DNA from: DATLGB01 sp963726825 | Lineage (GTDB): Bacteria; Actinomycetota; Thermoleophilia; Solirubrobacterales; Solirubrobacteraceae | Reading direction: 5' to 3' | Length of the DNA: 64,000 nt | NCBI GenBank assembly: GCA_963726825.1 | Contig: CAVSDT010000002.1 | Location: forward strand, 620,001-684,000 | Shown: positions 9,274 to 17,625 of the stretch, piece by piece | How the letters are laid out: every line of letters starts with the position of its first letter | Position numbering within the stretch: the first letter of the stretch is position 1 | The notes under the pieces: generated by a model | Databases searched by the model: none | What the model saw: the letters and a program-made list of their open reading frames with translations, nothing else | Told to the model about the DNA's origin: nothing | Translations under genes and position numbers: made by a program

Positions 9274-10063
9274 CGCGCAGCTCGACCCGCGTGCGGGGTC
9301 GCCCGCCGTAGACGATGGGGTACAGCAGCTTGCGCCGCAGCGGCATCGGGGAGGCGCGGAAGTGGTGGCGCAGATCGCCGAACAGGCGCGGATGGGCGGC
9401 GCGCAGGTCGCGGTAGAGCTCGACGTGGCGCCCGCGTGCGGCGGCGAGCATGCGCGGGTCGGCCTTGCGGTAGCGGTGGATGGCCCGGCCCGCGCCGAGA
9501 TGGGCCACGGGCAGGCCCGCCTCCGCGAGCGCCATCCACAGGTCCCAGTCCTCGTAGCCGCGCAGCGCCGTCCGCCACCCGCCGACCTGCTCGAGCGCAC
9601 TGCGGCGGAACACCGCCGCCGTCGGGTACTCGTTGCAGAACGCGATGCGGTAGGGATCGAGGGTCTCGGGCACGGCGCGCAGGAGGTCCCGCGCCCCGAA
9701 CTCCTCGATGTCGCCGATCACCGCGGCCAGGCCGGGGTCGGCGTCGAGGCGGTCGGCGGCCGCCGCGAGCACGCCCGGGAGGGCCTCGTCGTCGGCGTCC
9801 AGCGGGAACACGTAGGGCGCCCGCGTGGCCGCGAGGCCCGTCATGCGGGCGGCGGACAGGTGGCGGTTGACCGGGTGACGCACGACGCGCGTCCCTTCCG
9901 CGGACAGCCGGTCCAGCGTGCGCCGGGTGGCGTCGTCCTGCGAGGCGTCGTCGACGACGACGACCTCGACCGGCTCGGCCTCCTCGATCGAGTCCAACGC
10001 GCCCGGGAGCAGGTCCCCGTCGTCGTAGCAGGGGACGACGACGCAGACGCGAGCGCGGCTCAT
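9227..10063 (-). CDS. Glycosyltransferase family 2
   Basis: A 278-residue GT-A fold enzyme: VVVPCYDDGDLLPGALDSI at the N-terminus, VVVDDASQDD, and the metal-binding LDADDEAL (DxD). GYEDWDLWMALAEAGLPVAH is the usual ED-containing acceptor motif. It transfers a sugar from a nucleotide donor during EPS repeat-unit assembly; donor and acceptor are unknown. The ATG start at 10063 overlaps the upstream stop (ATGA), giving an operon with the glycosidase-like gene. The 3' end overlaps the convergent GT4 gene by 47 bases. Confidence 0.9.
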   Translation of the reverse strand: MSRARVCVVVPCYDDGDLLPGALDSIEEAEPVEVVVVDDASQDDATRRTLDRLSAEGTRVVRHPVNRHLSAARMTGLAATRAPYVFPLDADDEALPGVLAAAADRLDADPGLAAVIGDIEEFGARDLLRAVPETLDPYRIAFCNEYPTAAVFRRSALEQVGGWRTALRGYEDWDLWMALAEAGLPVAHLGAGRAIHRYRKADPRMLAAARGRHVELYRDLRAAHPRLFGDLRHHFRASPMPLRRKLLYPIVYGGRPRTRVELRVKRWLDDQGLWTLRR

Positions 10064-11205
10064 CCGCGGGCGAGGCGCGCGAACGCGGCGCGCACCGGCT
10101 TCGGGCGCCCGTCGTGGGTGAGCAGGCCGAAGTTGTCGTCGTGGATCGACAGGTCGGCGCTCGTGTCGCGCAGCGTGTACCAGACGGCGACGTCGACGTA
10201 GTCCCAGGCCCGCAGGCGGCGCACGGCCTGCTCGAGGTAGCGCGCCTGGCGCTGCGCGTCCACCCCGCGCTCCCAGGTCGGGCCGTCGCGGCGCGCGGTC
10301 GTGGACCAGCCCAGCTCCGTCAGCCACAGCGGTCGGCGGTCGCCCGCGGCGAGCATCGTCCGCCGCACGGCCGGGACCCCGCGCACGAACGAGTGCGTCG
10401 CGTCGGCGCCGTCCGCGCGGTCCAGCGGCGAGCGGTCCCCGGAGTAGGGGTGCACCGACAGCGCGTCGAAGGAGCCCCGTGCCCCGAGCGCATACAGGCT
10501 GGCGACGAAGCGGTGGTCCGCCTCGGCGAGCGAGCCGCCGACGACGAGGGCGCGCGGGTCGGCGCCCTTGATCGCGGGGTAGGCGGCGCGCAGGAGCCCG
10601 GCGTAGGCGACGGCCGGGTGGCGGGCGCGCAGGAACGCCTGCTGGTTGGGCTCGTTCCAGATCTCCCAGGCCTGCACGCGGCCGCGGTAGCGGTGAGCGA
10701 GCATCCGCAGGGCGCGGGCGTAGTCGCGCGCCCGGCGCGGCGGATAGCGCTCGACGCCACGCTCCCACCAGGCCCCGCGGCAGCCCTGACGCAGCCGTGC
10801 CGGGGCACGGGAGGCCCAGCACGGGGTGCTCGTGACGGTCGCCAGCACGCGCAGCCCGCGCCGGTGGGCCGCGGCCACGACGGTGTCGAGGCGGCGCAGG
10901 TACCAGGGCGACCAGCGTCCACGGCCGTCCTGCTGCAGGGAGGCCCAGCCGACGTCGACGCGCACGAGACGGGCCCCGGCGTCGGCCGCGGCGTCGATCT
11001 GCCCGCGCGCGGCCCGGGCGGAGACCCCCGCCCACAGGGGGTGCACCTGCACCCCGAGCGCCGCCGGCCGGCCGGTCCCGCCACCCACGGCGGGTGACGG
11101 CGGCGCGGCTGCCGCGAGCACGGCGGCCAGCGCCAGCGCGACTAGGGTGAGCCCCGGCAGCAGCAGGCGAAGACGTCGGCGAGGGTTGGCGGGGAGCGGC
11201 AGCAC
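10060..11205 (-). CDS. Secreted glycoside hydrolase-like protein (GH-A clan fold)
   Basis: A 381-residue protein with an N-terminal membrane/signal segment (RLRLLLPGLTLVALALAAVL). The TIM-barrel sequence has VRVDVGWASLQQ, WEIWNEPN with the probable acid/base Glu185, and WLTELGWS with the probable nucleophile Glu297; this spacing is typical of GH5/GH39-like enzymes. It may trim or turn over the polysaccharide made by this locus. The GTG start at 11205 is the first possible start after an in-frame TGA, and its bases abut the start of the divergent gene within CACGTG. Confidence 0.8.
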   Translation of the reverse strand: MLPLPANPRRRLRLLLPGLTLVALALAAVLAAAAPPSPAVGGGTGRPAALGVQVHPLWAGVSARAARGQIDAAADAGARLVRVDVGWASLQQDGRGRWSPWYLRRLDTVVAAAHRRGLRVLATVTSTPCWASRAPARLRQGCRGAWWERGVERYPPRRARDYARALRMLAHRYRGRVQAWEIWNEPNQQAFLRARHPAVAYAGLLRAAYPAIKGADPRALVVGGSLAEADHRFVASLYALGARGSFDALSVHPYSGDRSPLDRADGADATHSFVRGVPAVRRTMLAAGDRRPLWLTELGWSTTARRDGPTWERGVDAQRQARYLEQAVRRLRAWDYVDVAVWYTLRDTSADLSIHDDNFGLLTHDGRPKPVRAAFARLARG

Positions 11206-12436
11206 GTGGAAGTCGTATCGGCCGGGGAGGGCTCACGGTACAGCCGCCCTGCGGTGGCGGTGACCTTCGTGGGCTCCCACGCGGGTCAGGGCGGGTCCGA
11301 GCGCGTCCTCGAGGACCTGCTCGCGGCGCTCGGCCCGGCCTGGGTGCAGCGCGTCGTGCTGCTCGCCCACGGGCCCGCCGAGACGCGCCTGCACGCGCTC
11401 GGCCTCCCGGTCGAGGTCCTGCCGGCGGGCCGGCGGGCCGGCCTGCTCACCGCCGCGTGGCGTCTGCGACGCGCGGCTGGCGTCACCGCCGCCCGCCGTC
11501 GTGCACGCCAACGGGGTCAAGGCCGCGCTCGTGGCCGGTCTCGCGCTGGCCGGCACGGGCGTCCCGGTGCTGTGGCACAAGCACGACTTCAGCTGGGACG
11601 GCCCCCTCGGCCGGCTGGTGGGCGCGGGCTGCGTGGAGGTCATCGGCGTCTCCGCCGCGGTCCTCGCGAGCCTGCGGCGGGGGCGCCCGCGCGGGCTCCC
11701 GCGCCCGCGGCTGGCCGTGGTGGCCAACGGGGTCCCGGCCTACAGCGGCGACGCCACCGCCGCCCGCGCCCGCCTCGCGGCCGCGCTGGACCTGCCGGCG
11801 GACGCGCCCTGGGTGCTGCTGGCCGGCCGCCTGCACCCGGCCAAGGGCCAGGCGCAGCTCCTGGCCGCCGCGCCGGCCCTGTGGGCGCGCCGGCCGGACG
11901 CCCGGCTGGTGCTCGCCGGCGGCGAGGACCCGGCGCAGGCGACCTACGCCGCGGCGGTGCGAGCGGCCGCGGCCGCGCTCGGGGACCGCGTCCTGCGGCT
12001 CGGCCACCGCGACGACGTGGCGGACCTGATCGCGGCCGCCGACGTCGTCGTCGTGCCGAGCGTCGCCGACGAGCGCGGGATGGGGGAGGAGGGCTTCGGG
12101 CTCGTCGGCGTCGAGGCCCTCGCCGCCGGCACCCCGGTCGCCGGCTTCGCGAGCGGCGCCCTGCCGGAGGTGCTCGGCGATGCCGCCGTGCTGGTGGCCC
12201 CCGGCGACACCGAGGCCCTGGCCGCGGCCGTGGCCGCCCTGCTGGACGATCCCGTCCGCCGGACGGCGCTGGCCGAGCGGGGCCGCGAGCGCCATCGCCG
12301 CCGCTACGAACCCGGGCGCGCGGCGGCCGACATGGCGGCGCGCTATCGGCTCGCGGCCTCGGGGCGGACGAGCGCGACCGCACAGCCGGCGAGCAGCGCG
12401 GCGACGGCGGCAACGACGTTCGAGCGCACCGTGTAG
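11206..12436 (+). pseudogene. Glycosyltransferase family 4, interrupted by a +1 frameshift
   Basis: The N-terminal domain is read from GTG 11206 (GGGGAG nine bases upstream): VAVTFVGSHAGQGGSERVLE through LLTAAWRLRR. The rest of the protein is in the next frame: VVHANGVKAALVAG, HKHDFSWDG, LLAGRLHPAKGQAQLL, and the E-x7-E region EEGFGLVGVEALAAG. Removing one G of the GG at about 11475-11476 joins the halves into a normal roughly 400-residue GT4. It is therefore a recent pseudogene, a phase-variable gene or a sequencing error. The C-terminal 94 bases overlap the convergent O-antigen ligase gene. Confidence 0.8.
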
Positions 12437-13683
12437 TCCACGAGGCCCTGCACGGCGAGCGCGGTCAACGCGGCGGTCACCGCGAAGCCGAGGGCCCGGT
12501 CGCGCGAGGCGGCCGAGCAGGCGCGCGCGCAGACGCGCGCCAGCGCCACCGCCAGCCACAGCAGCGCGGCCAGGCCGAGCAGCCCGAGCTCGGCGGCGAC
12601 GGTCAACGGCAGGTCGTGGGCATGGTCGAACGTGAGGCCCGTCGTCGGGTCGATCAGGCCGTAGCGGGGCGCCACGACCGAGAACTGGTTCTCGCCCACG
12701 CCGAACAGCGGGTGGTCGGCGACGATGCGCGGGGTCGTGCGATACAGCGCCAACCGCTGGTCGCTGACGCTCTGCCCCGAGGAGGAGATGGACGCCACCC
12801 GTGCCACCACGGTGTCGACCTGCTGGGTGCGCGCCAGCGGGTTGGCCCCGGCCGCGGTGACGACGACGAGGACGAGGGCAAGCGGGAGCGCGACGCGGCG
12901 GAAGGGGCGCCAACCGAGCAGCACGAGCAGCGCGGCCGCGGCCGCCAGCAGGCCGCCGCGCGACAGCGACAGGCCGAGCCCCGCCAGCAACGCCAGCAGT
13001 CCCACGGCTGCCGCCGGCCGCCGGGCGGCAGGGCCGGTGAGCGCCAGCGCGACCGCGGCGGGGACGCCGAGGGCCAGGAAGGTGCCGAAGACGTTGGGAT
13101 CCTCGAAGGCGCCCAGGGCGCGGCCGACGGCGACGTCCGCCCCCGCTGCGAGCTCCTGCGGCTGTCCGCCCGAGCGCACGAAGGAGATGCCCGTGGTGAC
13201 CGCGCCGGCCGCGACGAGCAGTCCGAGCAGCCGCCGGATCGTCGCCGGGCCGGCCTCGTCGGCGACGGCGGCGGCCACGAGGGCGAAGACCACCCACATG
13301 GCCAGCACGCGTGCCACCGCCGGGCGCTCGGCGGCGAGCGCCAAGCCTGGCACGACGGCGGCCAGCAGCAGCGCGACGGGGAGGTCCAGCGGCGTCCGGC
13401 GCCGCGGCGGGCGGCCCGCGCCGACGCGGCGCAGCAGCCAGCCCACCCCGCCGAGCGCGAAGAGGCCCTCCGAGGCGGTCAGCCCCGCGCCCGACACCGG
13501 CAGCGCGAAGAACTCCAGCGGGACGCACGCGATCGCGGCGCCGACGACGACGAGCGGGCGCGTCACGGCGACGAGGCCGGCGGCGGCGACGAGTCCGAGC
13601 GCCAGCGGGGCGGCGGGGCCGGCCGTGTAGGCGAGCAGCATCGCCGTCGCCGACAGCACCGCCGCCACCGCCGCCAGCGTCAA
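12343..13683 (-). CDS. O-antigen ligase / polymerase family membrane protein
   Basis: A 446-residue protein with about 10-12 membrane segments and the long periplasmic loop of the Wzy/WaaL (PF04932) family: SLSRGGLLAAAAALLVLLGW, then the loop with TTPRIVADHPLFGVGENQF and HAHDLPLTVAAELGLLGLAA. It polymerises or ligates lipid-linked repeat units outside the membrane. The start is uncertain: TTG at 13683 is the first usual start, while CTG at 13705-13707 would give a CTGA overlap with the upstream gene. It is the last gene of the three-gene operon starting at 16809. Confidence 0.85.
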   Translation of the reverse strand: MTLAAVAAVLSATAMLLAYTAGPAAPLALGLVAAAGLVAVTRPLVVVGAAIACVPLEFFALPVSGAGLTASEGLFALGGVGWLLRRVGAGRPPRRRTPLDLPVALLLAAVVPGLALAAERPAVARVLAMWVVFALVAAAVADEAGPATIRRLLGLLVAAGAVTTGISFVRSGGQPQELAAGADVAVGRALGAFEDPNVFGTFLALGVPAAVALALTGPAARRPAAAVGLLALLAGLGLSLSRGGLLAAAAALLVLLGWRPFRRVALPLALVLVVVTAAGANPLARTQQVDTVVARVASISSSGQSVSDQRLALYRTTPRIVADHPLFGVGENQFSVVAPRYGLIDPTTGLTFDHAHDLPLTVAAELGLLGLAALLWLAVALARVCARACSAASRDRALGFAVTAALTALAVQGLVDYTVRSNVVAAVAALLAGCAVALVRPEAASR

Positions 13684-13703
13684 CGGGTGCGCCGCGCGGG
13701 CGC

Positions 13704-15221
13704 TCAGCGGCCGGCCTCTCGCCCGCCGGGCGACGGCACGACGGCACCCGCGCCGTCGGCGCCGTAGGGCTCGTAGGCAAAGGCGCGCGCGGCCACCCGG
13801 TTGAGGACGATCCCGGCGATCGGCGTGCCGGCCCGCCGCAGCTGCGCGGCGGCCTCCTTCAGCGCCCGCCGCCCCGCGCGATCGAGATCGACGACCACCA
13901 CCACCGCATCCACCGCGGCCGCGAGGGCGGTGGTGTCGGCCACCACCGTCACCGGGGCGGAGTCCACCACGACGTGCTCGTAGCGCTCGCCCAGACGATC
14001 GAAGACCTCGCCCATGCGGCGCATCCCGAGCAGCGCGGGCGAGTTCGGGGCCGACGGCCCGGCGGCCAGCAGCCGCACCCCAGGCAGCGACGTGGGCCCG
14101 ACGAGGTCGAGCGCATCGTTGTGGGACTCCACGAGCAGCGTGGTCACCCCGCGCGCGCCGGGGGTCCCGATGGCGGTCCCGAGCGCGCGCCGGCGCAGGT
14201 CGCAGTCGACGGCCACCACGCTGTTGCCCAGCCGCGCGAAGGCGGAGGCGAGCTGGCCGACCGCGAAGGTCTTGCCCTCTCCCGGCAGCGCGGAGGTGAC
14301 GGCGAGCAGCCGATCGCGGCCCCCGGCCTCCGCGCTGAGGTTCGCGCGCAGCAGGTCGAAGGCCTCGCGCGTGGCCGCCTCGTGGCCCGCCGTCTGCAGC
14401 GGGACGCGAGCCAGCACGGGCGCCCCGAGCAGCTCGAGCAGCTCGCCCTCGTCCCGCAGGCGGTCGTCGAAGCGATCGGCGAACGCCGCGGCCGCCCCGG
14501 CGAGGGCGAGGGCCACGAGCAGCCCGAGCGCCAGGAAGAGCTTCGGCCGCGGCCGTGACGGCGACCCGGGCAGCGTCGCCCGGCTGGCGACGGAGATGTC
14601 CGCGCCGCTGAGCGCGAGGCTGCGCTGGGTGGAGACGTAGGCGTCGCGGGCCGACTGCAGCTCCGTCTCGGCCACCGAACGACGCGCCGCGGCGGCGGGC
14701 GAGGCGTCGCGCTGCAGGCGCTGGATGAGCTGGCCGAGGTTGCCGATGCGCGTGCGCAGCTCGGCGAGCTGACGGCTGCTGGTGGCCGCCGACGCCGTGC
14801 GCTGGCCGTCGACGAACGTCGTCGCGTACGCGTCGGCGAGCGCCTGCGCCCGGCGCGGGCTCGCGTCCGTGGCGCCGATGCGGATCAGCCGCGTCCCGGT
14901 GGGGACGGCGACGTCGACCTTCGGCTCAAGCGCCGAGGGCGCGAGGTCGAAGGGGAGCGCGCGGACGACGGCCTGGGTCACCTCCGGCGTGCGCAGGAGC
15001 GCGACGTAGGTGCGTGCGAGCTGCTCGTCGAGCTGCACGGCGCCCGCCCCCGTGGTGACGGAGCGGTTCTCCCCGACGAACAGCGTCGCCTCCGCGCGGT
15101 ACTGCTTCGGCAGCGCGAACGTGACGACGGCCGCGATCGCGAAGGCGGTGAGGGCCACGGCGGCGAAGACGCGCCGCTGGCGGACGACGACGAGATCGAA
15201 CAGGCGGGGCAGGGGCGGCAC
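13704..15221 (-). CDS. Wzz-like chain-length regulator fused to BY-kinase
   Basis: A 505-residue polysaccharide co-polymerase. An N-terminal membrane segment (VFAAVALTAFAIAAVVTFAL), a Wzz-type extracytoplasmic region with coiled coil (ELRTRIGNLGQLIQRLQ), a second membrane segment near residues 228-248, then a bacterial tyrosine-kinase domain: Walker A SALPGEGKT, Walker A' VVAVDCDLRRR, Walker B VVVDSAPV. The tail carries two tyrosines (YEPY), possible autophosphorylation sites. It controls chain length and export in the EPS machine. The GTG start follows the upstream stop by one base. A second protein of this architecture is at 51861. Confidence 0.88.
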   Translation of the reverse strand: MPPLPRLFDLVVVRQRRVFAAVALTAFAIAAVVTFALPKQYRAEATLFVGENRSVTTGAGAVQLDEQLARTYVALLRTPEVTQAVVRALPFDLAPSALEPKVDVAVPTGTRLIRIGATDASPRRAQALADAYATTFVDGQRTASAATSSRQLAELRTRIGNLGQLIQRLQRDASPAAAARRSVAETELQSARDAYVSTQRSLALSGADISVASRATLPGSPSRPRPKLFLALGLLVALALAGAAAAFADRFDDRLRDEGELLELLGAPVLARVPLQTAGHEAATREAFDLLRANLSAEAGGRDRLLAVTSALPGEGKTFAVGQLASAFARLGNSVVAVDCDLRRRALGTAIGTPGARGVTTLLVESHNDALDLVGPTSLPGVRLLAAGPSAPNSPALLGMRRMGEVFDRLGERYEHVVVDSAPVTVVADTTALAAAVDAVVVVVDLDRAGRRALKEAAAQLRRAGTPIAGIVLNRVAARAFAYEPYGADGAGAVVPSPGGREAGR

Positions 15222-15222
15222 G

Positions 15223-16809
15223 CTACTCCGGGACGCGGAAGGCCGCCTGCACCGTGCGCATGAGGATCTTGGCGTCGAGGGTCAGTGACCAGTGATCGAT
15301 GTAGTAGATGTCGAGCTCGACGCGCTCCTCGAGCGACGTCGCACCCCGCAGCCCGCTGACCTGGGCCAGCCCGGTGATCCCGGGGCGCATCCGGTGGCGG
15401 TAGGCGTAGCGCTCCAGGCTGTCGCTGAAGAGCGCGGCGTAGTGCGGACGCTCCGGCCGCGGGCCTACGAGGCTCATGTCGCCCCGGGCGACGTTGACGA
15501 GCTGGGGCAGCTCGTCCAGCGACGTGCGTCGAAGCAGCCGCCCGAGCGCCGTGCGCCGGTCCTCTCCCTCGACGCCGCCCGGGGCGCGGCCGGTGGGCAG
15601 GCGCCGCGGGCGGCCGGGCGCGACGGCCGGGGCGGCGTGCATGGTGCGGAACTTCAACAGGTCGAACTCCCGGCCGCCGTCACCGAGGCGACGCTGGCGG
15701 TAGATCACCGGCCGGCCGCTCGTGAGCACCAGCGCCAGCGCGACGGCGCCGAGCAGCGGAGCCGCGAGCACCAGTCCGGCGACGCCGGCGAGCCGGTCGA
15801 GGCCGTGCTTGAGCAGCAGGCGCGACTCACGGCCGGGATCGAGGTCGATCGCCAGCAGCGGCAGGCCGCCCACGGGCTCGTAGGTCATGCGGTCGTTGGT
15901 GTGCTCGAACAGCCGGGGGACCACGGAGACCTCGACCCCGAGCTCGTGGCAGGCGTCCATGAGCGGGACCAGCTGACGGTCCGGCCGCTGCACGAAGGCC
16001 AGCACGACGTGGCGCGCGCCCGTGGTGCGCACGAGGCGTCCGAGGTCGCTCGGCAGGCCGACGATGGGCACCGGCCGGCCGCCGACCGTGTCGGCCGCCG
16101 GCGGCGACCAGTCCAGGAAGCCGACCGGTCGCAGCCCGTACTCGGGGCGGGTGTGCAGCCAGCGGCCGATGCGCGCGCCCACCTCGCCGGCGCCGACGAT
16201 CAGGGTCGGCCGGCCGGAGAGGCCGCGCAGGCGCAGCTGCCGCCGTCCGACACGCCCGACGGCGTGGCGGACGCAGAGGGCGAGCACGGCGATGGCCCAG
16301 GTCTCCACGAGCGTCGTCTCCCGCAGCCCGTTCCCGGCGACGATGCGGCCGACCGCCGCGGAGAGCATCGCGGCGACGGAGATCGCGGCGATCACGGGCC
16401 AGAGGTCGTCGAGCACGCCGGCCTTCATCCGCCGCGCGCGGGTGCGGGCCAGCGCCAGCGTGACGGTGCCGCCCAGCGGGAAGATCACCAGCAGCGTCGC
16501 CGCGCCGCGGACGGAGTTGCCGTCGGGGGTCAGCGCCTGGGCCGCCAGCGCCGCCACACCGAGCAACGCCAGGTCGATGGCACGCGTCACCCACGCCCAG
16601 TGCGGGCCGTCCATGGGGCGCACCAGTCGCCCGACCCAGCCCCACACCGCGCGCTCGGGCGCCGCCTCGGCCGGGACGGCGACGAGTGCCCGGGGCGTGG
16701 CCGGTTCGGGGGACTCCTCGGCAGCGGGCAGCGCCCCGAGCGCGGCCGCAGCAGGGCCGGCAGGATTCCCTTCCCGCATACCGTCCGGCGGCTTCCTTCC
16801 GCGCGACAT
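15223..16809 (-). CDS. Undecaprenyl-phosphate sugar phosphotransferase (initiating)
   Basis: A 528-residue polyisoprenyl-phosphate hexose-1-phosphate transferase. N-terminal membrane helices, a CoA-binding-like Rossmann domain (PTLIVGAGEVGARIGRWL), one helix, then the catalytic bacterial sugar transferase domain: YRQRRLGDGGREFDLLKFRT, SLDELPQLVNVARGDMSLVG with PRPE, and RMRPGITGLAQVSG. It attaches the first sugar-phosphate to the lipid carrier. The ATG at 16809 is eight bases downstream of a TATGAT -10 hexamer, suggesting a nearly leaderless mRNA; an internal ATG at 16779 is an alternative. It is the first gene of the operon down to 12343. Confidence 0.92.
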   Translation of the reverse strand: MSRGRKPPDGMREGNPAGPAAAALGALPAAEESPEPATPRALVAVPAEAAPERAVWGWVGRLVRPMDGPHWAWVTRAIDLALLGVAALAAQALTPDGNSVRGAATLLVIFPLGGTVTLALARTRARRMKAGVLDDLWPVIAAISVAAMLSAAVGRIVAGNGLRETTLVETWAIAVLALCVRHAVGRVGRRQLRLRGLSGRPTLIVGAGEVGARIGRWLHTRPEYGLRPVGFLDWSPPAADTVGGRPVPIVGLPSDLGRLVRTTGARHVVLAFVQRPDRQLVPLMDACHELGVEVSVVPRLFEHTNDRMTYEPVGGLPLLAIDLDPGRESRLLLKHGLDRLAGVAGLVLAAPLLGAVALALVLTSGRPVIYRQRRLGDGGREFDLLKFRTMHAAPAVAPGRPRRLPTGRAPGGVEGEDRRTALGRLLRRTSLDELPQLVNVARGDMSLVGPRPERPHYAALFSDSLERYAYRHRMRPGITGLAQVSGLRGATSLEERVELDIYYIDHWSLTLDAKILMRTVQAAFRVPE

Positions 16810-16817
16810 CCGCAGCC

Positions 16818-16823
16818 ATCATA
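16818..16823 (-). promoter_or_regulatory. -10 element of EPS operon 16809-12343
   Basis: TATGAT on the minus strand, eight bases before the ATG of the sugar transferase gene. No convincing ribosome site lies between, so a leaderless or near-leaderless transcript is likely. Confidence 0.6.
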
Positions 16824-16919
16824 GGCACGTCTGGTAAGGCTGGTGACATGTCCGCACGGAAACCGGTGCGGGCGGCGAACGGTCCGGCGAACGCCGGGTG
16901 CGGCCGCTCCCTGCGCCCG

Positions 16920-16925
16920 TAGCCT
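16920..16925 (+). promoter_or_regulatory. -10 element, leaderless type, for GNAT 16932
   Basis: TAGCCT followed by six bases and the GTG start. This fits the TAnnnT -10 box placed so that transcription begins at or beside the start codon. No ribosome site is present. Confidence 0.6.
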
Positions 16926-16931
16926 GCGGCC

Positions 16932-17456
16932 GTGGACCGCGCGCTGCGCACCGACCGGCTCGAGCTCGTCCCGTGGCAGGCGCCGCACGCCCGCCTGCTC
17001 GAGCAGCTGATGGCGCTGCCGGAGATGATGCGCTTCGTCGGCACGGGCCGGCCGCTCGGGCCCGCCGACGTCGCCGAGCGCGCGAGCTTCGCCGCCGCGC
17101 ACTGGCTCGCACGCGGGTGGGGATGGCGGGTGCCGGTGCTGCGAGACGGCGGTACGCCCATCGGCGTGATCGCGGCCAACCGGCTGGGGGAGGGGACCGC
17201 GGGCTTCCCGGCCGACGAGCACGAGATCGGGTGGTTCGTCGCCCCCGCCCACCAGGGCAGGGGGCTGGCCGTCGAGGCGGCCGGTGCCGTCCTGGACGAG
17301 CTCCTGGGTCCGGTCGGCGCTCCTTCGGTGATCGCGCGCATCCAGCCGGCCAACGCGGCGTCGATCCGGGTCGCGGAGGCCCTGGGGATGACCTTCGAGC
17401 GCGCGACGACGGGCCGGCTCGGCGAGCCGATCGTCGTCCACCGCCGTCACGCCTGA
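16932..17456 (+). CDS. GNAT N-acetyltransferase (RimJ/RimL-like)
   Basis: A 174-residue acetyltransferase: N-terminal LRTDRLELVPWQAPHARLLE is typical of RimJ/RimL-type proteins, IGWFVAPAHQGRGLAVEAAG contains the acetyl-CoA-binding Q/R-x-x-G-x-G/A signature, and IQPANAASIRVAEALGMTFE is the C-terminal half. It probably acetylates a protein N-terminus or small amine; the target is unknown. It stands alone between the divergent EPS operon and the MutY-like gene, with its own promoter. Confidence 0.85.
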   Translation: MDRALRTDRLELVPWQAPHARLLEQLMALPEMMRFVGTGRPLGPADVAERASFAAAHWLARGWGWRVPVLRDGGTPIGVIAANRLGEGTAGFPADEHEIGWFVAPAHQGRGLAVEAAGAVLDELLGPVGAPSVIARIQPANAASIRVAEALGMTFERATTGRLGEPIVVHRRHA

Positions 17457-17612
17457 CCCGGTTCGCTGAGCCGACCACGCCCCGCAGCAGCAGGACGTGG
17501 CACGCCCCGCGGACCGCGGCGGTTCGCGAGCGCCCCCACGCCGCGGACGAGGGGGACGTGGTCGCGCTCGCGACCCGGCCCGCGCGGAGGCGGGACCGGC
17601 CCTCGCCCGGCC

Positions 17613-17618
17613 TAGCCT
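17613..17618 (+). promoter_or_regulatory. -10 element, leaderless type, for mutY
   Basis: TAGCCT followed by seven bases and ATG 17626; the same hexamer and spacing as at the preceding GNAT gene. The preceding 150 bases (17457-17612) show no gene. Confidence 0.6.
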
Positions 17619-17625
17619 GCCCCCG

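Noticed and set aside
17497..17625. Upstream extension of the MutY-like ORF by 43 residues
   Set aside because: The extension is Arg/Gly low complexity and contains the leaderless-type promoter.
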